Positions 24,488 to 32,881 of a stretch of DNA of 64,000 bases are shown piece by piece. The translations under genes and the position numbers were made by a program. The stretch is taken from positions 1 to 64,000 of the forward strand of contig NZ_DASZKT010000249.1 of NCBI RefSeq assembly GCF_035552695.1, read 5' to 3'. Under the pieces are notes generated by a model. That model had not been told where the DNA came from and searched no databases. It worked only from the letters and a program-made list of their open reading frames with translations. The DNA comes from Actinospica sp035552695. Lineage in GTDB: Bacteria > Actinomycetota > Actinomycetes > Streptomycetales > Catenulisporaceae. The first letter of the stretch is position 1. Each line of letters starts with the position of its first letter.

Positions 24488-25875
24488 CAGACAGCGCCGC
24501 CGTGAGCAGCGACAGCCGGGCCTATGACCATCTCTGGATGCACTTCACCCGGATGTCCACCTACAAGGACAGCCCGGTGCCCACGATCGTCAAGGGCGAC
24601 GGGGCGTACATCTGGGACGCGAACGGCCGCAAGTACCTGGACGGTCTCGCCGGCCTGTTCGTCGTGCAGGCCGGGCACGGCCGCGCCGAGCTGGCCGAGG
24701 CCGCCGCGAAGCAGGCGAAGGAGCTGGCGTTCTTCCCGGTCTGGTCCTACGCGCACCCCAACGCGATCGACCTGGCCGACCGGCTCGCCGCGTACGCGCC
24801 GGGCGACCTGAACAAGGTCTTCTTCACCACCGGCGGCGGCGAGGCGGTCGAGACCGCCTGGAAGCTGGCCAAGCAGTACTTCAAGCTGGTCGGCAAGCCG
24901 ATGAAGCACAAGGTGATCAGCCGCGCGGTGGCCTACCACGGCACCCCGCACGGCGCCCTGTCGATCACCGGCATCCCGGACGCCAAGAAGTACTTCGAGC
25001 CGCTGGTCCCGGGCGCGCACAAGGTGCCGAACACGAACTTCTACCGCGCCGAGGAGATCTCCGGCGTCCCCGAGCTCGGCCAGGACCTCGAGCGCTTCGG
25101 CCGCTGGGCCGCGGACCAGGTCGAGGCGACGATCCTGGCCGAGGGCCCGGACACCGTCGCGGCCGTGTTCGTCGAGCCGGTGCAGAACTCCGGCGGCTGC
25201 TTCCCGCCGCCGCCCGGGTACTTCCAGCGGCTGCGCGAGATCTGCGACAAGTACGACGTGCTGCTCGTCTCGGACGAGGTCATCTGCGCCTTCGGCCGGC
25301 TCGGCACGATGTTCGCCTGCGACAAGTTCGGCTACGTCCCGGACATCATCACCTGCGCCAAGGGCATGACCTCGGGCTACTCCCCGATCGGCGCCGCGAT
25401 CATCTCCGACCGCATCGCCGCTCCGTTCTACCAGGGCGACAACTACTTCCCGCACGGCTACACCTTCGGCGGCCACCCGGTCTCGGCCGCGGTCGCCATG
25501 GCCAACCTGGACATCTTCGAGCGCGAGGGCCTCAACGAGCAGGTGCTCAAGAACGAGCACGCGTTCCGGTCCACGCTGGAGAAGCTGCACGACCTGCCGA
25601 TCGTCGGCGACGTGCGCGGTGACGGGTATTTCTACGGCATCGAGCTCGTCAAGGACAAGGCCACCAAGACCACGTTCGACGATGACGAGTCGGAGCGGCT
25701 GCTGCGCGGCTTCCTGTCCACGGCGCTGTTCGACGCGGGCCTGTACTGCCGCGCCGACGACCGCGGCGACCCGGTCGTCCAGCTCGCCCCGCCGCTGATC
25801 TCCGACCAGCAGCAGTTCGACGAGATCGAGCAGATCCTGCGTTCGGTGCTCACCGAGGCCTGGACGAGGCTCTAA
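24484..25875 (+). CDS. spuC: Putrescine/diamine-type omega-aminotransferase
   Basis: 463-residue class III PLP aminotransferase. The FFTTGGGEAVETAWKLAKQY PLP-phosphate region is near 117, the metal-free aspartate lies in VSDEVICAFGRLG near 262, and the Schiff-base lysine is in TCAKGMTSGYSP (K293). YIWDANGRKYLDGLAGLFVVQAGHG and GYTFGGHPVSAAVAMANL are characteristic of the SpuC/YgjG-like diamine:pyruvate group. It would convert putrescine (or cadaverine) to 4-aminobutyraldehyde, the substrate of the two aminobutyraldehyde dehydrogenases nearby. It is coupled to the Lrp gene by a 4-base overlap. The exact amine and amino acceptor cannot be read from sequence. Confidence 0.88.
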   Translation: MTDSAAVSSDSRAYDHLWMHFTRMSTYKDSPVPTIVKGDGAYIWDANGRKYLDGLAGLFVVQAGHGRAELAEAAAKQAKELAFFPVWSYAHPNAIDLADRLAAYAPGDLNKVFFTTGGGEAVETAWKLAKQYFKLVGKPMKHKVISRAVAYHGTPHGALSITGIPDAKKYFEPLVPGAHKVPNTNFYRAEEISGVPELGQDLERFGRWAADQVEATILAEGPDTVAAVFVEPVQNSGGCFPPPPGYFQRLREICDKYDVLLVSDEVICAFGRLGTMFACDKFGYVPDIITCAKGMTSGYSPIGAAIISDRIAAPFYQGDNYFPHGYTFGGHPVSAAVAMANLDIFEREGLNEQVLKNEHAFRSTLEKLHDLPIVGDVRGDGYFYGIELVKDKATKTTFDDDESERLLRGFLSTALFDAGLYCRADDRGDPVVQLAPPLISDQQQFDEIEQILRSVLTEAWTRL

Positions 25876-25883
25876 GCACTCTT

Positions 25884-25963
25884 ATGGAAACACAGCCACT
25901 GCTCGCGAACCCGGGTTCCGGCCGCGCATGAGCATGGAAGCAATGCTCGCGAACCCGGGTTCC
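25884..25963 (+). repeat. Duplicated gene 5' end forming a 15-codon upstream frame
   Basis: A 20-bp identical repeat (25900-25919 and 25944-25963, each containing the palindrome GAACCCGGGTTC) lies in a longer, imperfect duplication that starts at ATGGAA in both copies. The first copy is itself a small frame, METQPLLANPGSGRA then TGA (25884-25931). Its stop overlaps the ATG of the real gene, which continues MSMEAMLANPGS. A third, related palindrome, GCGGACCCGGGTCCGC, lies within the next 25 bases. Confidence 0.8.
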
Positions 25964-26599
25964 ACCGAGCGGACCCGGGTCCGCCGTATCCCCGAGCTCG
26001 CCGTCACCGACCGTTCGACGCTCCATCAGGTCCTCGACGCCGGGCTGCTCGGCCACCTCGCGCTGGCCGACGAGACCGGTCAGCCGTACGCGCTCCCGGT
26101 GGCGTACGCGCGCGACGGCGAGTCGCTGGTCATGCACGGCTCGGCCGCCAGCCGCCTGTTCCGGCTCTGCGCCGCGGGCACGCCGGTCTGCTTCACGGTG
26201 ACGCTGCTCGACGGTCTGGTGCTGGCGCGCTCGGCCTTCGAATCCTCCATGAACTATCGCAGCGTCATGGTGCTCGGGCACTGCACCGTGCTGCACGGCA
26301 AGTCCAAGGAGCTCGGCCTGCGGCTGATCACCGAGCATCTGATGCCGGAGCGCTGGGACGAGATCCGCAAGCCCTCCGCGCAGGAGCTGAGGGCCACGGC
26401 AGTGCTCGAACTGCCCCTCGACGAGTGCTCGGTGAAGATCAACGCGGACGGCCCGGACGACGACGCGGAAGACGTCGCGCTGCCGGTGTGGGCCGGCCGC
26501 GTGCCGCTGGTCCGGCAGTGCGGCGACCCGGTACCCGCCACGGATCTGAAGCCCGAGTACGCCCGGATACCCGACTACATCCACCGCTGGAAGGCGTAG
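25928..26599 (+). CDS. Pyridoxamine 5'-phosphate oxidase-like flavin split-barrel protein
   Basis: 223 residues. The split-barrel core at about 30-165 has LHQVLDAGLLGHLALADETGQPYALPVAYARDG-type strands, an HGSAASR turn and YRSVMVLGHCTVLHG. It resembles the NimA/PNPOx-like family that binds flavin or F420; the substrate is unknown. Start codons at 25928 and 25934 lack a ribosome site; the upstream mini-frame ends in ATGA at 25928, so translation may depend on coupling. It sits between the aminotransferase and a second amine oxidase, and homologous neighbours in polyamine clusters make a role in flavin- or PLP-linked amine metabolism plausible but unproven. Confidence 0.8.
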   Translation: MSMEAMLANPGSTERTRVRRIPELAVTDRSTLHQVLDAGLLGHLALADETGQPYALPVAYARDGESLVMHGSAASRLFRLCAAGTPVCFTVTLLDGLVLARSAFESSMNYRSVMVLGHCTVLHGKSKELGLRLITEHLMPERWDEIRKPSAQELRATAVLELPLDECSVKINADGPDDDAEDVALPVWAGRVPLVRQCGDPVPATDLKPEYARIPDYIHRWKA

Positions 26600-26601
26600 C
26601 C

Positions 26602-27972
26602 GTGACCGGACCGAGTTTCTGGCACGATGCCCTGCCGCACCCCGTCACTCCGCGACCGGCGCTTCCGGGCGACCGAGACGCCGACATCGTCATCGTCGGC
26701 GCCGGATACACCGGCCTGTGGACGGCGTACTACCTGAAGAAGGCCGACCCCGGGCTGCGCGTCATCGTGCTCGAATCCGAGTACGCGGGGTTCGGCGCGT
26801 CCGGTCGCAACGGCGGGTGGTGCTCGGCGCTGTTCCCGTCCAGCCTGGGCAAAGTGGCCAAAGTCGCCGGTTCTCGCGACGCCGCGATCGCCTTGCAGCG
26901 CACGCTCAACGAGACCGTGGACGAGGTCGGCGCCGTCGCCGAGGCCGAGGGCATCGACTGCCATTACGCCAAGGGCGGCACGATCGTCCTGGCGCGCACG
27001 CCGGTCCAACTCGAGCGGGCGCGTGCGGAGATCGCCGAGTTCCGGGAGTACGGCTTCGGCGAGGAGGATCTTCGCCTGCTGACGGCCGAGGAAGCCAAGG
27101 CCGAACTCGCCGCATCGGACGTGCTCGGCGCCACGTACACCCCGCACTGTGCGGCGATCCAACCCGCACTGCTGGTCAGGGGCCTGGCCGACGTGGTCGA
27201 GCGGATGGGTGTGCAGATCTACGAGCGGACGCCGGTCACCTCGATCTGGAACGGCGAGGCGCGCACCCCGCACGGAAAAGTCAGCGCGGAGACCGTCGTA
27301 CGCGCGACCGAGGGCTACACGAAGACGATCTCGGGCTTCAAGCGCACGCTCGCACCGGTCTACTCGCTGATGCTGGCGACCGAGCCGCTGTCCGACGAGC
27401 AGTGGGCCGAGATCGGCCTGAACAGGCGTCAGACGTTCTCCGACGGCCGGCATCTGATCATCTACGGCCAGCGCACGGCGGATGGCCGCTTCGCCTTCGG
27501 CGGCCGTGGGGCGCCGTACCACTTCGGCTCCTCGATCAAGCCGGGCTACGACAGTCACCCGCGCGTGCACGCCGAGCTCAAGCGGGTGCTCGACGAGCTG
27601 TTCCCGACGCTGCGCGACGTACGTGTGAGCCACACGTGGGGCGGCGCGCTCGGCGTGCCGCGCGACTGGTTCGCCTCCGTGGGCTTCGACCGCGCGGCCA
27701 AGCTGGCGTGGGCGGGCGGCTATGTGGGTGACGGCGTGGGCGCGGCCAACCTGGCCGGGCGTACGCTCGCCGACCTGGTCCGCGGCCGGCGCACCGAACT
27801 GACGACGCTGCCCTGGGTCGGCCACCATTCGCCGAACTGGGAGTTCGAACCCTTCCGCTGGTTCGGCGCGAATCTGGGCCTGCGGGTGATGGACGGCGCG
27901 GACTCCGAGGAGGCGCGCACCGGCCGCCCCTCGCGCCGCGCGGCCCTCTTCGGCAGATTCCTGGGAAGCTGA
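26602..27972 (+). CDS. FAD-dependent amine oxidoreductase (DAO fold), second copy
   Basis: 456 residues from GTG 26602, two bases after the previous stop. FAD-binding IVIVGAGYTGLWTAYYLKK near 30-48, VLESEYAGFGASGRNGGW near 57-74 and a C-terminal AGGYVGDGVGAANLAGRTL near 370-390. Same family as the protein at 7204 (PuuB/OrdL-like). Oxidation of an amine or N-substituted amino acid with peroxide release is expected. In this operon it offers a transaminase-independent oxidative route for the imported polyamine, or may act on an N-acyl or gamma-glutamyl derivative; no modifying enzyme is visible in the window. Confidence 0.82.
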   Translation: MTGPSFWHDALPHPVTPRPALPGDRDADIVIVGAGYTGLWTAYYLKKADPGLRVIVLESEYAGFGASGRNGGWCSALFPSSLGKVAKVAGSRDAAIALQRTLNETVDEVGAVAEAEGIDCHYAKGGTIVLARTPVQLERARAEIAEFREYGFGEEDLRLLTAEEAKAELAASDVLGATYTPHCAAIQPALLVRGLADVVERMGVQIYERTPVTSIWNGEARTPHGKVSAETVVRATEGYTKTISGFKRTLAPVYSLMLATEPLSDEQWAEIGLNRRQTFSDGRHLIIYGQRTADGRFAFGGRGAPYHFGSSIKPGYDSHPRVHAELKRVLDELFPTLRDVRVSHTWGGALGVPRDWFASVGFDRAAKLAWAGGYVGDGVGAANLAGRTLADLVRGRRTELTTLPWVGHHSPNWEFEPFRWFGANLGLRVMDGADSEEARTGRPSRRAALFGRFLGS

Positions 27973-28021
27973 AGCCCCGCCACTCGCCAGGCGAGAAGAT
28001 CGTCAGATCGGATGAATTCGG

Positions 28022-28055
28022 CCCGAATCGGCGAGAAGCGGGCGTCTGATTCGGG
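28022..28055 (+). promoter_or_regulatory. Inverted repeat before the degenerate ABC gene
   Basis: CCCGAATC (28022-28029) and GATTCGGG (28048-28055) are perfect 8-bp arms with an 18-base spacer, 12 bases upstream of the GTG. It could be a terminator of the upstream oxidase gene or an operator. Confidence 0.4.
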
Positions 28056-28067
28056 CACAGTGGGAGG

Positions 28068-28832
28068 GTGAGTCTTCCCTCGGACAATCCCGTCCTCAAC
28101 GCCGTAGGCCTGACTTTCCCGGCCGACGGCTCGGTGCTGCGCGGAACCCATCTGGCCGTCGGGGAACGCGAGGCGGTGGCCGTCCTCGGCGAGGCCGGCT
28201 CGGGCAAGTCGGCGCTGCTCGCGCTGCTCTGCGGCATGCTGGAGCCGACCGCCGGCAGCCTGTGGGCGAACGGCCGGCCGCTGCACGTGCTCCCGGCCGA
28301 ACGGCGGCAGGCCTTCTTCCGGCGGCAGTTCGGCGTGCTCCCGCAGGCCTGCCGGCTGCTGCCGGAACTCACCGTCGCCGAGAACGTCGCGCTGCCGCTG
28401 CGGCTGGCCGGGATGAGCTCCGCGCGGGCCATAGCGCGGTCCCTGATCTGGCTGGAGCGCTTCGAGATAGAGGATCACGCCTCGAGCCGGGCCGCCGGGC
28501 TGACCAGGCCGGTGCTGCGCCGCGCCGCATTGGCCCGCGCGCTGGTCGGCGACCCCGTGGTGCTGTTGGCCGACGAGCCGCTGGCCGACCTGGCCGTGCA
28601 GACCGCCGAGTCCACCGCGCGGATCCTGCGCTCCATCGCCGTCTCGCATGGCACCGCGATCGTCGTCTTCACCCGCGACCCGATGACGGCCGCGTACTTC
28701 AACCGCACCGTCAAGCTCGCCGACGGCCGCACCGACACGATGCCCGCGACCCCGCCGCCGGTCGCCGTGCCGCTGCTGGCGTCGACCGGCGAGGCCGCGA
28801 GCTTCGGCCTGCCGCTGGGACCGGTCCGGTGA
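28068..28832 (+). CDS. ABC-type ATP-binding protein with degenerate catalytic motifs
   Basis: 254 residues from GTG 28068. GGGAGG abuts the start with no spacing and a CACAGT hexamer ends 7 bases upstream, so a leaderless start is possible. Walker A GEAGSGKSA near 40 and Walker B VVLLADEPLADL near 165 are intact. The signature LSGGQ is replaced by LTRPV, the D-loop is altered and the switch histidine is an arginine (VFTRDP). The fold is that of the LolD/MacB group, but normal ATP hydrolysis is doubtful. It is coupled by a GTGA overlap to a short membrane protein. A regulatory or structural pair, or a decaying transporter, are both possible. Confidence 0.75.
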   Translation: MSLPSDNPVLNAVGLTFPADGSVLRGTHLAVGEREAVAVLGEAGSGKSALLALLCGMLEPTAGSLWANGRPLHVLPAERRQAFFRRQFGVLPQACRLLPELTVAENVALPLRLAGMSSARAIARSLIWLERFEIEDHASSRAAGLTRPVLRRAALARALVGDPVVLLADEPLADLAVQTAESTARILRSIAVSHGTAIVVFTRDPMTAAYFNRTVKLADGRTDTMPATPPPVAVPLLASTGEAASFGLPLGPVR

Positions 28833-29452
28833 GCGCGGCGAACGCGCGGCCCGAGGAGGCGCCGGAGAACTCGCGGCTGCCCGTGCTGCTGTGGCTGGCC
28901 TGGCGTTTCCTGCCACCGCTGGACCGCCAGGATCGGCGGATGCTCACCTGGGTCGCCGGGTCCTGCGGGTACCTCGCGATGCCGTTGGCCGTGGGTTTGG
29001 CAGCGGACCACGTGCCCGGCCTGACGCTGCTCAGCCTGCTGTTCTTGTCGGCGCCCGCACTGCCGGTGTGGTGGATGAGCGCGATTGCGCTCGGCTCGCG
29101 CCGCCGCGAAACGGCCCTGGCACTGCGTCAGGCGCGGATCAACACGCGCAGCGCGACGGCGACCTCGATCAGCCAGCAGCTGGCGTATCCCACAGCAGGG
29201 GCGATCGTCGGCACGGCGCTGATCACCGCGGTGCACGGCCCGGTGGCCCGCGCGCTGCCCCAGCAGGCGCCGCTCGCGATCGCCATCAAGAACTCGTCCG
29301 GGAACTGGCTGTTCGCCGCGGTGCTGTCGGTGCTGCTGCTGGTCGCGTTCACGGCCGTGCTCAGCAGCGAACGTTCTGCCGACTGCTACGCGGGACTCAG
29401 GCGGATGGCCGCAAAGCTCGGCCGTCGCGAAGCAGCTCCACAGCCTCAGTGA
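28829..29452 (+). CDS. Short FtsX/MacB-like membrane protein
   Basis: 207 residues from GTG 28829, overlapping the ABC gene. About four transmembrane segments: 44-66 (TWVAGSCGYLAMPLAVGLAA), 71-92, 120-140 and 158-180. GSRRRETALALRQARINTRS followed by a hydrophobic helix recalls the loop-helix of FtsX-type permeases (R-rich, LRxxGAT-like), but the usual 350-800 residue length and periplasmic domain are missing. Together with the signature-less ATPase it looks like a reduced ABC module. Its 3' end overlaps the HAD gene on the other strand by 56 bp. Confidence 0.65.
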   Translation: MSAANARPEEAPENSRLPVLLWLAWRFLPPLDRQDRRMLTWVAGSCGYLAMPLAVGLAADHVPGLTLLSLLFLSAPALPVWWMSAIALGSRRRETALALRQARINTRSATATSISQQLAYPTAGAIVGTALITAVHGPVARALPQQAPLAIAIKNSSGNWLFAAVLSVLLLVAFTAVLSSERSADCYAGLRRMAAKLGRREAAPQPQ

Positions 29453-30095
29453 GCGAATCCACCACCGGCAGCCCGAGACCGGCGGCCTCCAGGTTGCTCC
29501 GACTGGACGAGCCGCCGGTGTAGAGCACGGCCGTCGCACCGACCTCCAGCGCGGCCATGGCGTCGTCCACGCAGTCGCCGACCAGCGCCACCCGCGCGGG
29601 AACCAACCCCGGGTAGGCGGTCTGAAGCTGGGTCAGGTGCGCGGCCAGGTACTTGGTCTTCGGCCCGTAGTCCAGCTCGGGAGGACGGCCGTCGATCCGG
29701 GCCAGCCGCGCGGCGAGCCCGAACGAGTCGACGAGCGGGATCAGCTTGTCGTGGTCGTACATGGACAGCAGCGACTGGGAGTACGGCGCCCACGAGTCGA
29801 GCGCGAAGAGGGCGTCGGCTGTCAGGCCGCACGCGTGCATCCCGGTGGAGTACGTCTTGCTGAAGGCGTCCTCGACACGCTCCCACTCCTCGGCCGTGAA
29901 CTCCCGTCCGACCATGGCGACGTAGAAGTCCTGCAGCGGGCGACGGTAGAGGTCCTGATAGCAGTCGGCGCCGAGCGACGGGAAGCCGACGGCGTTCAAC
30001 GAGGCGTTGGTCGAGCGCGTGACCAGCGGCTGATCGTCGAACAGAGTGCCGTTCCAGTCCCAGACGATGTGCCGGATACCGCCGTTCAACCCCAT
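29397..30095 (-). CDS. HAD-superfamily hydrolase
   Basis: 232 residues from ATG 30095 (GTG 30101 is the alternative). HAD motif I VWDWNGTLFDD near 10-20 (the nucleophilic and acid/base aspartates are both present), motif II region YSQSLLSMYD near 113, lysine motif III KTKYLAAHL near 150, motif IV VGDCVDDAMAALEVGA near 180. The helical cap lies between motifs I and II, as in phosphoglycolate phosphatase-like (type C1 cap) enzymes. The substrate is not predictable. It lies 11 bp downstream of rlmN on the same strand and is probably co-transcribed with it. Confidence 0.85.
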   Translation of the reverse strand: MGLNGGIRHIVWDWNGTLFDDQPLVTRSTNASLNAVGFPSLGADCYQDLYRRPLQDFYVAMVGREFTAEEWERVEDAFSKTYSTGMHACGLTADALFALDSWAPYSQSLLSMYDHDKLIPLVDSFGLAARLARIDGRPPELDYGPKTKYLAAHLTQLQTAYPGLVPARVALVGDCVDDAMAALEVGATAVLYTGGSSSRSNLEAAGLGLPVVDSLTEAVELLRDGRALRPSA

Positions 30096-30106
30096 GCCCA
30101 CCCCGG

Positions 30107-31216
30107 TCAGTCCTCGTGCGCGGCGAGCTGGCCGCAGGCGCCGTCGATCTCCCGGCCCCGGGTGTCGCGGACCGTCACCGGCACGCCGTGCGCCTGGAGC
30201 GTGCGCACGAACGCGGCCTCGTCCTCCGGCCGGGAGGCGGTCCACTTGGAGCCCGGCGTCGGGTTCAGCGGGATCAGGTTGACGTGCACGAGCTTGCCCT
30301 TGAGCCGCTTGCCGAGCAGGTCGGCACGCCAGGCCTGGTCGTTGATGTCCTTGATCAGCGCGTACTCGATCGACACGCGCCGACCGGTCTGTCCCGCGTA
30401 GTCCCAGGCCGCGCCGAGCACCTCGCCGACGTTCCAGCGGGTGTTCACCGGCACGAGTTCGTCGCGCAGCTCGTCGTCCGGGGCGTGCAGCGAGACGGCC
30501 AGCGTGACGTTCAGGTTCTCGGCCGTCAGCCGCTCGATCGCCGGGACCAGGCCGACCGTGGAGACGGTGATGTGGCGCTGCGAGATGCCGAGGCCCTCCG
30601 GCGCCGGCTCGATCAGCCGGTGCACGGCGCTGATCACGGCCCTGTAGTTCGCCAGCGGCTCGCCCATGCCCATGAACACGACGTTGGACACCCGGCCGGG
30701 CCCGCCGGGCACCTCGCCGCGGGCCAGCGTACGGGCGCCGGCGACCACCTGCTCGACGATCTCGGCCGTCGACATGTTGCGGGTCAGCCCGGCCTGGCCG
30801 GTGGCGCAGAACGGGCAGTTCATCCCGCAGCCGGCCTGCGAGGAGACGCACATCGTGGTGCGGTCCGGATAGCGCATGAGCACTGACTCGACGAGCGCGC
30901 CGTCGTGCAGCTTCCAGAGCGTCTTGCGGGTCGTGCCCTGATCGGCCGTCAGCTCGCGGACCGGGGTCATCAGCGTGGGCAGCATCGCCTGCCGCAGCTG
31001 CTCGCGCTGGGTCAACGGGATGTCCGTCCAGCCCTGCGGGTCGTCCTCGAGCCGGTCGAAGTAGTGCTTGGACAGCTGGGCGGCGCGGAACCCGGGCAGC
31101 CCGACATCGGTCAGCACCTGCTTGCGCTCGGCGAGGGTCAGGTCGGCGAGGTGACGCGGGGGCTTGCCCCGACGCGGGGCCTCGAAGACCAACACCCCCG
31201 GCTTTTGTGCGCTCAT
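30107..31216 (-). CDS. rlmN: Dual-specificity 23S rRNA/tRNA adenine C2-methyltransferase
   Basis: 369 residues. Radical-SAM CxxxCxxC at C130, C134 and C137 (CGMNCPFC), the GMGEP motif near 190, and a C-terminal catalytic cysteine in GACGQLA near 362 that forms the methyl-carrying thiol. It methylates C2 of A2503 in 23S rRNA and A37 in some tRNAs. Full length, with no sign of the Cfr-type resistance variant: the N-terminal accessory domain is retained. It sits 38 bp downstream of cdsA, in the standard Streptomyces order frr-cdsA-rlmN. Confidence 0.95.
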   Translation of the reverse strand: MSAQKPGVLVFEAPRRGKPPRHLADLTLAERKQVLTDVGLPGFRAAQLSKHYFDRLEDDPQGWTDIPLTQREQLRQAMLPTLMTPVRELTADQGTTRKTLWKLHDGALVESVLMRYPDRTTMCVSSQAGCGMNCPFCATGQAGLTRNMSTAEIVEQVVAGARTLARGEVPGGPGRVSNVVFMGMGEPLANYRAVISAVHRLIEPAPEGLGISQRHITVSTVGLVPAIERLTAENLNVTLAVSLHAPDDELRDELVPVNTRWNVGEVLGAAWDYAGQTGRRVSIEYALIKDINDQAWRADLLGKRLKGKLVHVNLIPLNPTPGSKWTASRPEDEAAFVRTLQAHGVPVTVRDTRGREIDGACGQLAAHED

Positions 31217-31254
31217 CCCGTTATTGTCCCATCACCCGCGGGGTGGCTACGACC

Positions 31255-32115
31255 TCAGTTCTTGAGGAAGACGGAGAGCAGCAGGTAGACGACGGGAGCG
31301 GTGGGCAGCAGCGAGTCGAGCCGGTCCATGATGCCGCCGTGGCCGGGCAGCAGGTGACCCATGTCCTTGATGCCGAGGTCCCGCTTGATCATCGACTCGC
31401 ACAGATCGCCGAGCGTCGCGCTGGCCACGACCGCGGCCCCGGTCACCGCGCCCTGCCAGAACTGGCCGTGCAGCATCAGGTGCATCCCGATCGCGCCCGC
31501 CGCGCCCGCCGCGACCAGCGAGCCGATCAGGCCCTCCCAGGACTTCTTCGGCGAGATCTTCGGCGCCAGCGGGTGCCGGCCGATCAGCACGCCGGCCGCG
31601 TAGCCGCCGGTGTCGTTGCAGGCCACCAGGAGCAGGAAGAGCAGCACCCGCAGGTCGCCGCGGTTCTCGGCGGTCAGCAGCGCGGCGAAGCCCGCGAGAA
31701 AGGGGACGTAGACGACCGCGAGGATCCCGGCCGTCGCGTCCCGCAGGTAGCCCTCGGCGCCGTCGGCCAGCCGCCAGACGAGGATCGCCACCGCGGTCAG
31801 CGCCAGCACCGAGGCCAGCGCGCCCTCACCGGAGAAGTAGGCGGCGGCGAGTATGCCGAGCCCGCCCACGCAGGCCGGCACCAGCGGGAGCACGATGCCG
31901 CGCTCCTTGAGGGCGTTGCTCAGCTCGCGGAGCGCGAACATGACGGCCACCGCGACCACGCCGATGAACGCGGCCTTCTGGACCAGCAGCGAGGCGACGA
32001 TCACCGCCGCGAGACCCAGGCCGACGCCGATGGCCGCGGGCAGGTTGCGACCGGCCTTGCCCGTGGCCTTGGGCTCCGCCACGGGCTGCTCCCTCCGCTT
32101 CACGGCATTCGTCAT
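31255..32115 (-). CDS. cdsA: Phosphatidate cytidylyltransferase
   Basis: 286 residues from ATG 32115; a GTG at 32127 is possible. About eight transmembrane segments. The CTP-transferase signature at the C-terminus, SATLGDLCESMIKRDLGIKD and GHGGIMDRLDS, is intact (aspartates for metal binding). It converts phosphatidate and CTP to CDP-diacylglycerol, the precursor for all phospholipids, in the inner membrane. A 145-bp gap separates it from frr. Confidence 0.94.
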   Translation of the reverse strand: MTNAVKRREQPVAEPKATGKAGRNLPAAIGVGLGLAAVIVASLLVQKAAFIGVVAVAVMFALRELSNALKERGIVLPLVPACVGGLGILAAAYFSGEGALASVLALTAVAILVWRLADGAEGYLRDATAGILAVVYVPFLAGFAALLTAENRGDLRVLLFLLLVACNDTGGYAAGVLIGRHPLAPKISPKKSWEGLIGSLVAAGAAGAIGMHLMLHGQFWQGAVTGAAVVASATLGDLCESMIKRDLGIKDMGHLLPGHGGIMDRLDSLLPTAPVVYLLLSVFLKN

Positions 32116-32260
32116 CAGCCCGCCCACTTTCTCTATTCACTCTCTTGGGCACAATCCTCGCCCAGGATCATCGCCGCAGGAAGGCTACACCGCCTCCGCG
32201 CTCACGGCTCGAGCAGCCCGCGGACCCGAAACCCGCCGACAGCCACCCCCGCCGCACCGA

Positions 32261-32818
32261 TCACACCTCGAGCAGTTCGGCTTCCTTGTGCTTGAGCAGG
32301 TCGTCGACCTTGGCCGTGTGCTTGGCGGTCAGGTCGTCGAGTTCCTTCTCGGCGCGGCGCCCGTCGTCCTCGCCGACCTCGCCGTCCTTGACCAGCTTGT
32401 CGATGGCCTCCTTGGCGTGCCGCCGGATGTTGCGCACCGACACCTTGGCGTCCTCGCCCTTGGACTTGGCGAGCTTGATGTAGTCCCGGCGGCGCTCCTC
32501 GGTCAGCTGCGGGAAGAGCACCCGGATCAGGTTGCCGTCGTTCGACGGGTTCACGCCGAGGTCGGAGTCGCGGATCGCCTTCTCCACCGCGGCCAGCGAG
32601 GTCTTGTCGTAGACGGCGATCGTGGCCATCCGCGGCTCCGGCGCCTGGATCGTGGCCATCTGCGGGACCGGCGTCATCGTGCCGTAGTAGTCCACCATGA
32701 TCTTGTTGAACATCGCCGGGGTGGCCCGGCCGGTGCGGATGCCGGCGAAGTCCTCCTTGGCCACGGACACAGCCTTGTCCATCTTCTCCTCGGCCTCGAG
32801 GAGGGTCTCGTCGATCAT
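32261..32818 (-). CDS. frr: Ribosome recycling factor
   Basis: 185 residues from ATG 32818 (GGGAG at 5 bases; GTG 32821 is too close to it). Three-helix bundle with the RTGRATPAMFNKI hinge, IRDSDLGVNPSNDGNLIRV and LTEERRRDYIKLAKS. With EF-G it splits post-termination ribosomes. It follows pyrH by 63 bp, the near-universal bacterial order. Confidence 0.97.
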   Translation of the reverse strand: MIDETLLEAEEKMDKAVSVAKEDFAGIRTGRATPAMFNKIMVDYYGTMTPVPQMATIQAPEPRMATIAVYDKTSLAAVEKAIRDSDLGVNPSNDGNLIRVLFPQLTEERRRDYIKLAKSKGEDAKVSVRNIRRHAKEAIDKLVKDGEVGEDDGRRAEKELDDLTAKHTAKVDDLLKHKEAELLEV

Positions 32819-32881
32819 CACGGCTCCCTACATCCGGTTCTGCTTGATTTGGGCTAAGACTAAGGTGCTGCAGGGCTCACG

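Noticed and set aside
30107..31216. Cfr-type antibiotic resistance methyltransferase
   Set aside because: Length, N-terminal domain and operon context are those of RlmN.
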